Positions 8,654 through 18,204 of a stretch of 64,000 bases of DNA are shown one piece after another (the first letter of the stretch is position 1; each line of letters starts with the position of its first letter). The translations under genes and the position numbers were made by a program. The notes below the pieces were generated by a model. It searched no databases, was not told the origin of the DNA, and saw only the letters and a program-made list of their open reading frames with translations. The stretch lies in assembly GCF_030864005.1 (NCBI RefSeq), contig NZ_CP132976.1, positions 3,410,001 through 3,474,000 of the forward strand, in the 5' to 3' direction. This stretch comes from Achromobacter seleniivolatilans (lineage in GTDB: Bacteria > Pseudomonadota > Gammaproteobacteria > Burkholderiales > Burkholderiaceae_B).

Positions 8654-9529
8654 TCAGGCCGTGACTACGTCAGCAGGCTGGTTGTTCAGCAAGGCCAACA
8701 AGCGAGCGATTTCCTCGCGCAGCTGGCGGCGGTCGATCACCATGTCGATGGCGCCCTTTTGCAGCAGGAATTCGGCACGCTGGAAACCTTCAGGCAGCTT
8801 CTCGCGCACGGTCTGCTCAATCACGCGCGGACCGGCAAAGCCGATCAGTGCCTTGGGTTCAGCAATGACCACGTCGCCCATGAAGGCAAAGCTGGCCGAC
8901 ACACCGCCCATGGTCGGATCGGTCAGCACGCTGATGAACGGCAGGCCGGCTGCCGACAAGCGGGTCAGCATGGCGTTCGTCTTGGCCATTTGCATCAGGG
9001 ACAGCAGGCTTTCCTGCATCCGTGCACCGCCCGAAGCGGCCACGCAGATAAAGGGAGTCTTGTTGTCCAGCGCAGCTTGGGCGCCGCGCGCAAAGCGCTC
9101 GCCCACCACCGAACCCATGGAACCGCCCATGAATTCGAATTCAAAGCAGGCCAAGGTAGCCGGCACGCCGCGGATGGAACCGCTCATGACGACCAGCGCG
9201 TCGGACTCGCCTGTCTGCTTGACCGCTTCTTGCAGGCGCTCGGGGTATTTACGCGTGTCTTTGAACTTCAGCGTATCCACCGAACGGGTGTTCTGGCCGA
9301 TTTCAACGCGGCCTTCCATGTCGAGCAGCGAATCGATACGGGCGCGAGCCCCGATACGCATGTGGTGGTCGCACTTGGGGCAAACGTGAAGGTTGGCCGC
9401 CAAGTCTTCGCTATACAGCACCGATTCGCACGACGGGCATTTCACCCAAAGGCCTTCGGGGACGCGGCGAGCGCCGCTGTCGCTGGTTTTATTGATGCGA
9501 GGAGGCAGGAGTTTTTCGATCCAGCTCAT
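8654..9529 (-). CDS. accD: Acetyl-CoA carboxylase, carboxyltransferase beta subunit
   Basis: A 291-residue AccD. With AccA it transfers the carboxyl group from biotin on AccB to acetyl-CoA, the first committed step of fatty acid synthesis. The N-terminal zinc ribbon is clear: CPSC at 31-34 and CPKC at 50-53. The carboxyltransferase fold follows, with [21 protein letters not shown] and the glycine-rich [19 protein letters not shown] region that binds CoA and forms the oxyanion hole. It follows trpA by 36 bp in the trpB-trpA-accD order common in proteobacteria, so it is probably co-transcribed. Confidence 0.97.
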   Translation of the reverse strand: MSWIEKLLPPRINKTSDSGARRVPEGLWVKCPSCESVLYSEDLAANLHVCPKCDHHMRIGARARIDSLLDMEGRVEIGQNTRSVDTLKFKDTRKYPERLQEAVKQTGESDALVVMSGSIRGVPATLACFEFEFMGGSMGSVVGERFARGAQAALDNKTPFICVAASGGARMQESLLSLMQMAKTNAMLTRLSAAGLPFISVLTDPTMGGVSASFAFMGDVVIAEPKALIGFAGPRVIEQTVREKLPEGFQRAEFLLQKGAIDMVIDRRQLREEIARLLALLNNQPADVVTA

Positions 9530-9565
9530 TGATTATTCATCCCGTGTGAGGTCGCGCCCGGCCGC

Positions 9566-10429
9566 TCAGGCCGGCGCGCCGTCTCGTTTTACTTGATCCA
9601 GCGCTTGCCGGATGGTGCGCAGCCAGCCGCTGGCGGCGGTGACTGCAGCGTCGGTTTTCTGGGCCGCGGGGGCGTTAGCCACCGCCTGCTCCATGGTTTC
9701 AATCAGTTTGCTGCCAATGACGACAGCATCCGCCACACGCGCCACACGCTGGGCGCTTTCCGCATCGCGAATGCCGAAGCCCACGCCAACCGGAATATTG
9801 CGCACATGGCGGCGAATGATGGCCACGCGTTCGGCGACGTCATCGGTATTCAGTGAGCCTGAACCCGTGACGCCCTTGAGCGACACGTAATACACGTAGC
9901 CGCGGGCCACCTCGGCCACTGCCTTGATACGGTCTTCCGTGGACGTGGGGGCCAGCAGGAAGATCGGAGCAATGCCGTGTTCGCCCAGCGTAGCGGCGAA
10001 TTCAATGACTTCTTCGGGCGGATAGTCCACGACCAATACGCCGTCCACGCCAGATTTTTCGGCGTTACGCGCAAATTCGGCCTGCCCCATGCGTTCGATA
10101 GGGTTGGCATACCCCATCAGCACCACCGGGGTGGAGGTATCCTGCTTGCGGAATTCAGCAACCAGTTCCAGTACGCGGGTCAGGCCCACGCCCTGCGCAA
10201 TGGCGCGGTCTGCGGCGCGTTGGATCACAGGGCCGTCGGCCATGGGATCGGAAAACGGCACGCCCAGCTCGAGCACATCCGCGCCGGCTTCAACCAGCGC
10301 GTGCATCAGGGGAACGGTGGCAGCGGGCGAAGGATCGCCAGCCGCAATGTAGGGAATCAGCGCCGCAGCGCGGCCGGACTCAGCGGTGCGCGCAAAAGCG
10401 GCCGCGATGCGATCAGTGCGAGTTGTCAT
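9566..10429 (-). CDS. trpA: Tryptophan synthase alpha chain
   Basis: A 287-residue TIM-barrel lyase that splits indole-3-glycerol phosphate into indole and glyceraldehyde-3-phosphate. Indole is channelled to TrpB. The catalytic acids are visible as E54 in [12 protein letters not shown] and D65 in DPMADGP. The phosphate-binding segment is VGFGIRD with the preceding GVTGSG loop. It is slightly longer than E. coli TrpA (268) because of a C-terminal Ala-rich tail. It begins 5 bp after the trpB stop, as expected for the coupled alpha-beta subunits of one complex. Confidence 0.97.
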   Translation of the reverse strand: MTTRTDRIAAAFARTAESGRAAALIPYIAAGDPSPAATVPLMHALVEAGADVLELGVPFSDPMADGPVIQRAADRAIAQGVGLTRVLELVAEFRKQDTSTPVVLMGYANPIERMGQAEFARNAEKSGVDGVLVVDYPPEEVIEFAATLGEHGIAPIFLLAPTSTEDRIKAVAEVARGYVYYVSLKGVTGSGSLNTDDVAERVAIIRRHVRNIPVGVGFGIRDAESAQRVARVADAVVIGSKLIETMEQAVANAPAAQKTDAAVTAASGWLRTIRQALDQVKRDGAPA

Positions 10430-10434
10430 GGTTG

Positions 10435-11634
10435 TTAGAGCTCGATACCGGCGCGTTCCGCGACGGTATGCATGTCTTTGTCGCCACGGCCCGACAAGTT
10501 GACCAGAATGACGGCGTCGCGCGGCAGCGTCGCCGCCATCTTCACGGCTTGGGCGATGGCGTGCGAGGACTCCAGCGCAGGCATGATGCCCTCGATACGG
10601 CAGCAGTCATGGAACGCCTTCAGGGCCTCTTCGTCGGTGATCCCCACGTATTCCGCGCGGCCGGTGTCTTTCAGCCAGGCGTGTTCGGGGCCGACGCCGG
10701 GGTAATCCAGTCCGGCGGAAACGGAGTGGGTTTCCTGCACTTGGCCATCGGCATCCTGCATGACGTAGGTGCGATTGCCGTGCAATACGCCCACTCGGCC
10801 TGCGGCCAGCGATGCAGCGTGCTTGCCGCTATCCATGCCCTCGCCCGCCGCTTCGACGCCAATAAGGCGCACGTTTTCGTAGGGGATATAGGGGTGGAAA
10901 ATGCCCATGGCATTGGAACCGCCGCCCACCGCCGCCACGACATAGTCGGGCTGACGGCCGATGCATTCCGGCATCTGAGTCAGGCATTCATTGCCAATGA
11001 CGGTCTGGAAATCGCGCACCATGCGGGGATAGGGGTCGGGACCCGCTACCGTGCCGATGATGTAGAACGTGTTTTCAATGTTGGTGACCCAGTCGCGCAT
11101 GGCTTCATTCAGCGCGTCTTTCAGAGTGCGCGAGCCGGAAGTCACCGGCACCACCGTGGCGCCCAGCAACTTCATGCGGTAGACGTTCGACGCCTGACGG
11201 CGGATGTCTTCGCTGCCCATGTACACCACGCATTCCATGCCGTAGCGGGCCGCCACAGTGGCTGTTGCCACGCCGTGCTGGCCAGCGCCTGTTTCGGCGA
11301 TGACGCGCGGCTTGCCCATGCGCTTGGCCAACAGTGCCTGGCCAATGCAGTTATTGACCTTGTGCGCGCCGGTGTGATTCAAGTCTTCACGCTTGAACCA
11401 GATCTGGGCGCCGCCTACGAGGTCCGACCAGCGGCGGGCGTGGTAGACCGGGCTGGGCCGGCCTACAAAATGCTTGAGTTCGTAGTTGAACTCTTCAAGG
11501 AAAGCGGGATCGACACGGTAATGGTCATAGGCGGCACGCAGCTCGTCGAGCGCGTGCATCAGCGTTTCCGCCACGAAAACACCGCCATAGGGACCAAAAT
11601 GGCCCTTGGCATCCGGAAAGTCGTAAGGTTTCAC
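10435..11634 (-). CDS. trpB: Tryptophan synthase beta chain
   Basis: A 399-residue PLP enzyme that joins indole and L-serine to make tryptophan. The PLP lysine is K92 in [10 protein letters not shown], and the phosphate-binding loop is GGGSNAMG. I chose the GTG at 11632-11634: it is preceded by GGGGGAGA at good spacing and gives the canonical start [20 protein letters not shown] longer in-frame start 57 bp upstream would add an unlike sequence. A perfect GC hairpin at 11719-11740 lies in the gap after argE. A TAAAAT with a poorly spaced TTGCCC nearby could be the promoter, but this is weak. Confidence 0.97.
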   Translation of the reverse strand: MKPYDFPDAKGHFGPYGGVFVAETLMHALDELRAAYDHYRVDPAFLEEFNYELKHFVGRPSPVYHARRWSDLVGGAQIWFKREDLNHTGAHKVNNCIGQALLAKRMGKPRVIAETGAGQHGVATATVAARYGMECVVYMGSEDIRRQASNVYRMKLLGATVVPVTSGSRTLKDALNEAMRDWVTNIENTFYIIGTVAGPDPYPRMVRDFQTVIGNECLTQMPECIGRQPDYVVAAVGGGSNAMGIFHPYIPYENVRLIGVEAAGEGMDSGKHAASLAAGRVGVLHGNRTYVMQDADGQVQETHSVSAGLDYPGVGPEHAWLKDTGRAEYVGITDEEALKAFHDCCRIEGIMPALESSHAIAQAVKMAATLPRDAVILVNLSGRGDKDMHTVAERAGIEL

Positions 11635-11718
11635 CAAGCTTCTCCCCCGGTATCGCGGCAGACCACTGCCGGCCGCAAATCCGGTTTGCAACCCGTCATT
11701 TTACCTGACCCGGGCGGA

Positions 11719-11740
11719 GCCGGGGCAAGAGGGCCCCGGC
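11719..11740 (-). terminator. GC-rich stem-loop between argE and trpB
   Basis: GCCGGGGC, a 6-nt loop and GCCCCGGC form a perfect 8-bp stem 12 bp after the argE stop. There is no T tract, so it may only attenuate or protect the argE mRNA end. Confidence 0.4.
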
Positions 11741-11751
11741 CGCCATGGCAC

Positions 11752-12903
11752 TTAGAGCGACTGGCCCAGGCGCCGCAGGAAGGTCTCGCACGAGGCCATC
11801 TGGTCCAAGGCGACAAATTCGTTGGGCTTGTGGGCTTGTTCGATGTGGCCGGGACCGCAGACCACCGTGGGAATGCCGATGCCCTGGAACAGGCCGGCTT
11901 CGGTGCCATAGGCAACCTTGCGAGTGGTGCGGTCTTCGGTCAGGGCGCGCACCAGCTGAGTGATGGCAGCCTCTTCCGAGGCTTCCAGCGCCGGGGCGGC
12001 GGCGCCGGTCTCGATATCGATGCGGGCGCCTTCGAATTCGGCCTGCATGCGCGGCAAGAGTTCTTCGCGCACGTATTTTTCGACTTCTGCCTGGATTTCG
12101 TCCGGCTGCATGCCCGGCAAGTTGCGGAATTCGTACGTGAACTCGCACAACTCAGGAATGGTATTGACCGCAATGCCGCCGCGAATCTGATTGGTGGTCA
12201 TGGTGGAGAACGGCACGTCGTAGAACTGATCGTACGGCCCCTTGGCCTTGAAACTGTCGGCCAGATCGCGAATGCGGCAGATCAGACGGGCGGCGTATTC
12301 AATGGCGTTGCAACCGCGCGGGGTCAAGGACGAATGCGCCGCCTTGCCATGCACCTTGCAACGGAAGAGATTGATGCCCTTGTGAGCCACCACCACCTGC
12401 ATGCCGGTGGGTTCGCCCACGACGCAGCCCTCGGGGCGGATGCCGCGTTCCAGCAGATCGGCCAGCATGTAGGGCGCACCTGCGCAACCGACTTCCTCGT
12501 CATAAGAGAACGCCAGATGAATCGGCTTCTTGCGCGGCATAGCCAGAAATTCTGGCACCAGCGCCAGTGATCCGGCGATGAAACCCTTCATGTCGCAACT
12601 GCCGCGCCCAAAGAGCAGCCCGTCTTTTTCGACGAGTTTGAACGGGTCCGTAGCCCAGTCCTGACCATCCACGGGCACCACATCGGTGTGGCCCGACAGG
12701 ACGATACCGCCCTGCTGGTTGCCATCCGCTGCGGGCAACGTGGCAAACAGATTGGCCTTGGTGCGCTCGGGATTGTGCGCCAGCCACGCATCGACGCCCT
12801 GGCCTTTGAGCCAATCGCGGACGGTTTCGATCAGTGCAAGATTGGAATTGCGGCTGGTGGTATCAAAACCGACCAGCGTTTCCAGCCAGGTGCGCGCGTT
12901 CAT
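11752..12903 (-). CDS. argE: Acetylornithine deacetylase
   Basis: A 383-residue M20-family metallohydrolase matching ArgE, which removes the acetyl group from N2-acetylornithine in arginine synthesis. Metal-site motifs are LSGHTDVVPVDGQDW, GRGSCDMKGF, the dyad AFSYDEEVGCAGA, and the late CGPGHIEQAHKPNEFV His. The chosen ATG (12901-12903) gives the family start MNARTWLETLVGFDTTSRNSN. An upstream in-frame ORF extension is not family-like. Some M20 relatives have other substrates, but the length and motif set fit ArgE well. It is divergent from the MHS transporter over 133 bp. Confidence 0.92.
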   Translation of the reverse strand: MNARTWLETLVGFDTTSRNSNLALIETVRDWLKGQGVDAWLAHNPERTKANLFATLPAADGNQQGGIVLSGHTDVVPVDGQDWATDPFKLVEKDGLLFGRGSCDMKGFIAGSLALVPEFLAMPRKKPIHLAFSYDEEVGCAGAPYMLADLLERGIRPEGCVVGEPTGMQVVVAHKGINLFRCKVHGKAAHSSLTPRGCNAIEYAARLICRIRDLADSFKAKGPYDQFYDVPFSTMTTNQIRGGIAVNTIPELCEFTYEFRNLPGMQPDEIQAEVEKYVREELLPRMQAEFEGARIDIETGAAAPALEASEEAAITQLVRALTEDRTTRKVAYGTEAGLFQGIGIPTVVCGPGHIEQAHKPNEFVALDQMASCETFLRRLGQSL

Positions 12904-13036
12904 GTCACTACTCTCTTGGGGAAAAGCAGAAGTGTAAGGCCAGGAAGCGCCCGCGTCTTGGACAGCGGTGCGCACTGTTCACCAGTTAAGCGCCTAGAAT
13001 GGCGCCCGGATTGGAAAACACCCCCAAGGAGAAACC

Positions 13037-14347
13037 GTGCAGCACAAAGCAGTCCCCACACGCAACATCGTGGCCGCAGTGATAGGCAACGCCCTCGAAT
13101 GGTATGACTTCCTGGTGTTCGCGTTCATGACGCCGATCATCGCGAAGCTGTTCTTTCCCACCGACCCCAGCATTCCCGGCAGTGAACTGAACGCAATTCT
13201 GATGACGACCGCGATCTTCGGCGTCGGCTTCTTCATGCGTCCAGTTGGCGGCATCATTCTGGGCATGTACGGCGACAAGAAGGGCCGCAAGGCCGCCATG
13301 GTGATGGTCACATCGCTGATGGCTGTGTCCATTGCGCTGATCACGGTCGCCCCGACCTATCACGCAGCCGGCATTCTGGCGCCTATCTTCATCTTGATCG
13401 CGCGCTTGCTGCAAGGCTTCTCCGCCGGTGGTGAATTCGGCACATCGACCGCGCTGCTGATCGAAATGGCGCCCAACGGCAAACGCGGCTTTTACGGCTC
13501 GTGGCAGATGGCAGGCCAGATGCTGGCCCTGTTGATCGGCGCAGCCTGCGGCACACTGATCACCGAGTTCTTTACGCAGCAGCAAATTGCCGACTGGGCA
13601 TGGCGCCTGCCGTTTGCCTTCGGTCTGGTGATTGTTCCCATCGCCATCTATATCCGCAAGAACATCGACGAAACCGAAGTGTTCAAGCAGATGAAGGAAG
13701 AGGACCGTCAGGCGGCCGCGCGCGGTGAACTGAAGAGCCTGAGCCTGGGCCAGATGATCAAGACCCACACGCGTGAAACGCTGATCGGCGTGGGCCTGGT
13801 CGTGACGGCCACGGTATCCATCTACATCACCTTCACTTATCTGATCACCTATTCCACGCAGATCCTGAAGCTGCCGATGAAGGATTCCTTCATGGTGCAG
13901 ATGGCTGGCGCTGCGCTGATGGTCGTGCTGACGCCGTTGATGGGCGCCTGGTCGGATCGCGTCGGCCGCCGCCCCCTTATCATCGGTTCGCTGATCGGCT
14001 ACCTGCTGGTGCTGTACCCGCTGTATTTCTGGCTGTCGGACGCCCCATCGATCAGCCGCCTGCTGACGGTGCAGATCGTCGTGTGCTTCTTCGTGTCGGC
14101 CTTCTTCGGCGTATTCAGCACCGTGATGGCAGAGCTGTTCCCGGCGCGCGTGCGCTCGGTAGGGTTGTCGCTGGCCTATAACGTGGCGGTGATGATCTTC
14201 GGCGGTTTTGCGCAGTTCATCGTGACGTGGCTGATCAAGACCACGGGTTCGCCCATGGCGCCTGCGTACTACGTGATGTTCGGCGTGGCGCTCGGCCTGA
14301 TCGCAGCCTTCTTCATGCGCGACCGCGCGCATGAACAGCTGGACTAA
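13037..14347 (+). CDS. MFS transporter of the metabolite:H+ symporter (MHS) family
   Basis: A 436-residue inner-membrane carrier with twelve predicted helices. The MHS signature is near the N-terminus (IGNALEWYDFLVFAF). The loop 2-3 motif GDKKGRKAAM and its counterpart DRVGRRPLI in the second half are typical of the major facilitator superfamily. Family members import citrate, dicarboxylates, shikimate, proline/betaine or similar solutes with protons. The sequence alone does not identify the substrate. Translation starts at GTG with AAGGAGA six bases upstream. It sits alone between argE (divergent) and relA (convergent). Confidence 0.85.
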   Translation: MQHKAVPTRNIVAAVIGNALEWYDFLVFAFMTPIIAKLFFPTDPSIPGSELNAILMTTAIFGVGFFMRPVGGIILGMYGDKKGRKAAMVMVTSLMAVSIALITVAPTYHAAGILAPIFILIARLLQGFSAGGEFGTSTALLIEMAPNGKRGFYGSWQMAGQMLALLIGAACGTLITEFFTQQQIADWAWRLPFAFGLVIVPIAIYIRKNIDETEVFKQMKEEDRQAAARGELKSLSLGQMIKTHTRETLIGVGLVVTATVSIYITFTYLITYSTQILKLPMKDSFMVQMAGAALMVVLTPLMGAWSDRVGRRPLIIGSLIGYLLVLYPLYFWLSDAPSISRLLTVQIVVCFFVSAFFGVFSTVMAELFPARVRSVGLSLAYNVAVMIFGGFAQFIVTWLIKTTGSPMAPAYYVMFGVALGLIAAFFMRDRAHEQLD

Positions 14348-14356
14348 AGCATGATC

Positions 14357-14380
14357 CCCCCGGGCCGCCTGGCCCGGGGT
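14357..14380. terminator. GC-rich hairpin between the convergent MHS transporter and relA genes
   Basis: CCCCGGGCC, GCCT loop and GGCCCGGGG form a perfect 9-bp stem in the 39-bp gap between the two stops. It has no T run in either direction, so it is a weak intrinsic terminator at best. Confidence 0.5.
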
Positions 14381-14386
14381 ACTGTC

Positions 14387-16678
14387 CTAGCGGCGAGTTG
14401 CCGAGGACACGCCCGCCACTTCGGCCAGGGCATCCAGCGCCCGGGCAAGCGACTCGCCCCCGCGCACTTCCACCGTAAACACCATGTGGGCCAGCGACTG
14501 CTTGCTCTGGGTATTCACGCCCACCACATTCAGGCGCAGGCGCGCAAACACTTCAGACAGGTCCCGCAACAGGCCGGGCCTGTCATGGGCTCGCACACTG
14601 ACATCTACCGGATAGAAGGTGTCTGCGGTCTCGCCCCAGGCCACTTCGATGATGCGTTCGGGTTCGCGCTCGGCCAACGCCAGATAGCTGTGGCAATCGC
14701 GGCGATGTATGGACACGCCGCGGCCGCGCGTAACGAAACCGGCAATCGCGTCCGGCGGCGCCGGCCGGCAGCAGCGCGCCAACTGCGTCAGCAGCGACCC
14801 GACCCCCACCACCAGCACGCCGCTCTTGCCGCTTTTCTCGGCACTGCCCGCGCTGGCATTGCGCAATGCGGCGGGCTGCGGTTCGGTCGCAGGCGCCGGC
14901 TGCTGGAATACGTTGTCAATCTGACGCAGGCTGAACTCTTCTTTGGCGGCCGCCACGTAAAGATCGTCGGCGCGCGCAAAACCCAGGGTCTGGGCCAGTT
15001 GTTCCAGATTGACCGCCGTCTTGCCCAGACGCTGCAATTCCTTTTCCACCAGCGCCTGGCCCTGGGTAATGCGCTGCTGGAGTTCAATCGCGTTGAACCA
15101 CATGCGCACCTTGGCTCGCGCGCGAGGGCTGGCCAGGAATCCCAATTGGGGATTCAACCAGTCGCGCGACGGGCCGCCAGATTTGGCGGAGATGATTTCA
15201 ATGGTCTGCCCGGTGGACAGGCGCGTCTGCAATGGCACCATCTGGCCATCGACACGAGCGCCGCGGCAGCGGTGGCCCAGATCCGTGTGCAGGTGATACG
15301 CAAAATCCACCGGCGTGGCGCCGGCGGGCAGTTCGATCACACGCGCTTGCGGCGTCAGCACATAGATGCGTTCGTCCGTATGCGCAGGCGCTGTGACCAC
15401 ATTGCGATTCTTGCCCGATGGTTTGCCTGCGGCGGATTTTCCGGTCTCGGGCTTGGCCGGTTCAGGAGCGGATTCGCCGCTGCCTTCGACATCGGTGTTC
15501 CAGGCCAGCAGTTGGCGCATCCAGGCCAATTGACGATCGTATTCGCTAGATGCCGCCACCTGCCCGCCCTTGGCGCCCGCTTCCTTGTAGCGCCAGTGCG
15601 CGGCCATGCCGTATTCGGCGAACTGGTGCATTTCACGCGTACGGATCTGCACCTCGAATGGCCGACCATCGTCATCGGCCACCACAGTGTGCAGCGAGCG
15701 GTAGCCGTTCGGCTTGGGACGCGAGATGTAGTCATCGAACTCGTCAGACAGCGGGGTCCACATTTCGTGGACCATGCCCAGCGCCGTGTAGCAGGCGCGC
15801 ACGTCGTCGACGATGATGCGCAAGGCGCGCAAATCGTACATGTGGGCGAAGTCCAGGCGCTTCACGCGCATCTTGTTCCAGATGCTGTAGATGTGCTTGG
15901 GGCGGCCGCTGACTTCAGCCTCGATGCCGGCCTTGGCCAGCGCCGTCTGCAAGCGATCAATGGCGCCTGCGATAAAGGCTTCGCGTTCGACCCGCTTTTC
16001 TTCGAGCAGGCGAGCAATTTGCTTATATTTTTCGGGTTCCAGGAAACGAAAAGACAGGTCTTCCATTTCCCATTTGATCTGCCAGATGCCCAGGCGGTTG
16101 GCCAACGGCGCGTACAGATCCAGCGTTTCCCGGGCAAACTCGACTGAACACGGCGCCTTGCTTTCCGCATGCCAGCGCAAGGTGCGCAGGCGGGACGCCA
16201 GCCGCATCAGGACGATGCGCAGGTCGGCCGCCATGGCCAGCAGCATCTTGCGCTGCATTTCCTTTTGGGAGCCGCTTTCGGCTTCGGCGTCGCTGGCTTG
16301 GCGGGCGACCACGCCCAGACGCAGCAGCGCACGCGTGCCTTGCACCAGACGGGCGATTTCCGCGCCGAATTCGGTGGCGACCGGATCATTGCGCAAGGCC
16401 GGGGCGGGCGCCATCAAGTCGGTGGGCAAGGCGGCCAACAGCGCCGCAGCGCGCGTGGCAGCGTCGGTATGCAGAGCTGCCAGGATGCGGACAACACCCG
16501 CGCCATGTCCCGCCAGCGGCTCGCCTGTCAGGGCTTGCTGCCCTTCAAAACGCGGCACGGCCCAGGCGACGGCCTGGTCGATCAGCGCCAGGCCATCGGC
16601 ATCCAGGCTCGCACCTACCTCCTGCCGCCAGGCAGCGTCAAAAGGCGAAGGCGCGTCGGGAACAGGCTGGGCGGACAT
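14387..16678 (-). CDS. relA: GTP pyrophosphokinase RelA ((p)ppGpp synthetase I)
   Basis: About 763 residues. RelA makes (p)ppGpp from ATP and GTP/GDP on stalled ribosomes. The N-terminal region resembles the hydrolase domain but lacks the HDxxED motif (AALLAALPTDLM stands there), so it should not degrade ppGpp. The synthetase domain follows, with RPKHIYSIWNKM and EFDDYISRPKPNGYRSLHT. The EFDD at about 313-316 is the acidic ExDD form of monofunctional RelA, in contrast to RxKD in SpoT/Rel. TGS (RVIELPAGATPVDFAYHLHT) and C-terminal ACT domains complete the usual order. I use the ATG at 16676-16678; a GTG 39 bp upstream is possible, and neither has a strong ribosome-binding site. Confidence 0.94.
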   Translation of the reverse strand: MSAQPVPDAPSPFDAAWRQEVGASLDADGLALIDQAVAWAVPRFEGQQALTGEPLAGHGAGVVRILAALHTDAATRAAALLAALPTDLMAPAPALRNDPVATEFGAEIARLVQGTRALLRLGVVARQASDAEAESGSQKEMQRKMLLAMAADLRIVLMRLASRLRTLRWHAESKAPCSVEFARETLDLYAPLANRLGIWQIKWEMEDLSFRFLEPEKYKQIARLLEEKRVEREAFIAGAIDRLQTALAKAGIEAEVSGRPKHIYSIWNKMRVKRLDFAHMYDLRALRIIVDDVRACYTALGMVHEMWTPLSDEFDDYISRPKPNGYRSLHTVVADDDGRPFEVQIRTREMHQFAEYGMAAHWRYKEAGAKGGQVAASSEYDRQLAWMRQLLAWNTDVEGSGESAPEPAKPETGKSAAGKPSGKNRNVVTAPAHTDERIYVLTPQARVIELPAGATPVDFAYHLHTDLGHRCRGARVDGQMVPLQTRLSTGQTIEIISAKSGGPSRDWLNPQLGFLASPRARAKVRMWFNAIELQQRITQGQALVEKELQRLGKTAVNLEQLAQTLGFARADDLYVAAAKEEFSLRQIDNVFQQPAPATEPQPAALRNASAGSAEKSGKSGVLVVGVGSLLTQLARCCRPAPPDAIAGFVTRGRGVSIHRRDCHSYLALAEREPERIIEVAWGETADTFYPVDVSVRAHDRPGLLRDLSEVFARLRLNVVGVNTQSKQSLAHMVFTVEVRGGESLARALDALAEVAGVSSATRR

Positions 16679-16784
16679 AACGGGTGTCGAGCGGGATCGG
16701 GTTGAGATTCCCGACACTCTACACTAGGGTCTGCTCACCCAGAATCCCCTGCCGTTCTTCGGTATATAGAAGGAACTCAAGCTT

Positions 16785-17618
16785 ATGTTGCGCTGGCTCA
16801 AGGGCCGGGGCGCCCGTCCGTCAGCAGTCGCCGAGATGCAAGCGCGCATCTCGCCTGATCTGTGGCGGCAGGTGCTGGATGCCCACCCTTTCCTGGCGGT
16901 ATTGAACGCCGACGAAACCGCTCAGTTGCTGGCGCGTTCCGCATGGCTGCTGGCCAGCAAGAACATCAACGGCGCACAGGGGCTGGAGGTCTCGGACTTC
17001 ATGCGCTTGTCCATCGCGGCCCAGGCCAGCCTGCCCATCCTGAATCTTGCACCCGAACTCTATGAGGGCTGGGACGAGATCATCGTGTATCCCGCCAGCT
17101 TCCGTATCCCGCGGTCCAGCCAGGATGACGACGGCGTGGTCCACGAATACATCGAGGACGCGGCGGGAGAAGCCTGGGAAGGCGGGCCGCTGGTGCTGTC
17201 ATGGGAAGACACGCAGTTGTCCGAGGGCGGCTTCAATGTGGTCATCCACGAATTTGCCCACAAACTCGATCTGCGCTCCGGGTTTGCCGACGGCATGCCC
17301 GCGCTTGCCGCGCACCCCGATCTGAAGCCACAGGCCTGGCGCCGCATTCTGGACGACAGCCTGAACCGCTTTATTGCGGCGCTGGACGCCGTCGAAGCCG
17401 CCATCCCCCCGGACGTTGACCCAGAAAGCGATGAGGCTGACGAGTGGTATGGCCAGTTGCCGATGGACCCCTATGCCGCCACGGACGAAGCCGAATTCTT
17501 TGCCGTCAGCTCGGAACATTTCTTCGTAGATCCCGCCCCCATGCAGCAGGCGCTGCCTGAATGGTATGGGTTGCTGCGCACCTACTACCGGCAGGACACC
17601 TTAAACAGGTACCTATGA
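16785..17618 (+). CDS. mtfA: Zinc-dependent peptidase of the MtfA family
   Basis: A 277-residue M90-family protein. In E. coli, MtfA (YeeI) binds the glucose repressor Mlc and is a zinc aminopeptidase with a gluzincin fold. The signature is HEFAHKLD at 155-162 with H155, E156 and H159. The third ligand Glu lies in the C-terminal half, probably in EAEFFAVSSEHFF. The start has AGGAACTC upstream. A regulatory role through Mlc is not implied here, because no ptsG or mlc gene is visible. The stop overlaps the start of the next gene as ATGA, so the two proteins are translationally coupled. Confidence 0.9.
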   Translation: MLRWLKGRGARPSAVAEMQARISPDLWRQVLDAHPFLAVLNADETAQLLARSAWLLASKNINGAQGLEVSDFMRLSIAAQASLPILNLAPELYEGWDEIIVYPASFRIPRSSQDDDGVVHEYIEDAAGEAWEGGPLVLSWEDTQLSEGGFNVVIHEFAHKLDLRSGFADGMPALAAHPDLKPQAWRRILDDSLNRFIAALDAVEAAIPPDVDPESDEADEWYGQLPMDPYAATDEAEFFAVSSEHFFVDPAPMQQALPEWYGLLRTYYRQDTLNRYL

Positions 17619-18124
17619 AGCAATTGCTGATCGTCTGGCATTCCCGCACTGGTGCCGCACGGCAGATGGCCGAAGCCGCCGCCCGTGGCGCTGCTGCGGC
17701 CGCAACGCAGCTGGAACAGACTGAAGAGCTGCGCATTGTGCTTCGGCGCGCGGCAGCCGTCGAAGCAGACGCGTTGCTCGCCAGTCAGGCGTTTCTGTTT
17801 TGCGCGCCGGAAAACCTGGCCAGCCTGAGCGGCGAGATGAAAGAGTTTTTTGATCGCAACTATTACGCGGTGCTGGACCAGCTCTCGGGACGGCCATATG
17901 CCTTGGCGATCAGTGCCGGCAGCGATGGCGCGGGCGCCGTCCGGCAGACCGAGCGCATCTGCACCGGCTGGCGGCTGAAGGCGGTGGCGCCTGCGCTGAT
18001 CGTGAATTTGGGTGCGCAAACGGCGGACCAGATCCTGGCGCCCAAGACGGTTCCGGCAGCGGATCTGATCCGATGCGAGGAATTAGGCGGTTTGCTAGCT
18101 GGTGTGACGCTGATGGCCGGATGA
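17615..18124 (+). CDS. Flavodoxin-like / NAD(P)H-dependent FMN reductase-family protein
   Basis: A 169-residue cytosolic protein with a flavodoxin-like fold: beta1 and P-loop KQLLIVWHSRTGAARQMAEAA (FMN phosphate loop HSRTGAA), then AFLFCAPENLASLSGEMKEFFDRNYY, which resembles the flavin isoalloxazine loop, and PYALAISAGSDGAGAVRQTERI. The role is unknown: such proteins may reduce quinones, flavins or carry electrons. The start (ATG 17615) overlaps the mtfA stop, and a longer reading from 17561 lies inside mtfA and is rejected. Pairing with mtfA suggests a shared condition of expression, not a demonstrated functional link. Confidence 0.75.
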   Translation: MKQLLIVWHSRTGAARQMAEAAARGAAAAATQLEQTEELRIVLRRAAAVEADALLASQAFLFCAPENLASLSGEMKEFFDRNYYAVLDQLSGRPYALAISAGSDGAGAVRQTERICTGWRLKAVAPALIVNLGAQTADQILAPKTVPAADLIRCEELGGLLAGVTLMAG

Positions 18125-18152
18125 GCAGCACGCGTCTTCTGCGATTCAACGA

Positions 18153-18183
18153 AAAAGCCCTTCGGCACAGCCGAAGGGCTTTC
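18153..18183. terminator. Bidirectional terminator between the flavodoxin-like gene and ridA
   Basis: AAAGCCCTTCGGC, ACA loop and GCCGAAGGGCTTT make a perfect 13-bp stem. Short T runs on the plus strand and T/A runs on the minus strand let it serve both converging genes. Confidence 0.85.
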
Positions 18184-18204
18184 TAACTTGCAAGCAGAGA
18201 TCGC

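Noticed and set aside
10423..12570. 715-codon open frame antisense to trpB and argE
   Set aside because: It overlaps two well-supported enzymes and shows only shadow composition (His/Ala/Arg-rich).
12986..14332. 448-codon open frame antisense to the MHS transporter
   Set aside because: His/Gln/Arg-rich complement of membrane-helix codons; the plus-strand MFS motifs are clear.
14351..16147. 598-codon open frame antisense to relA
   Set aside because: No recognisable motif; relA domains fill the other strand.
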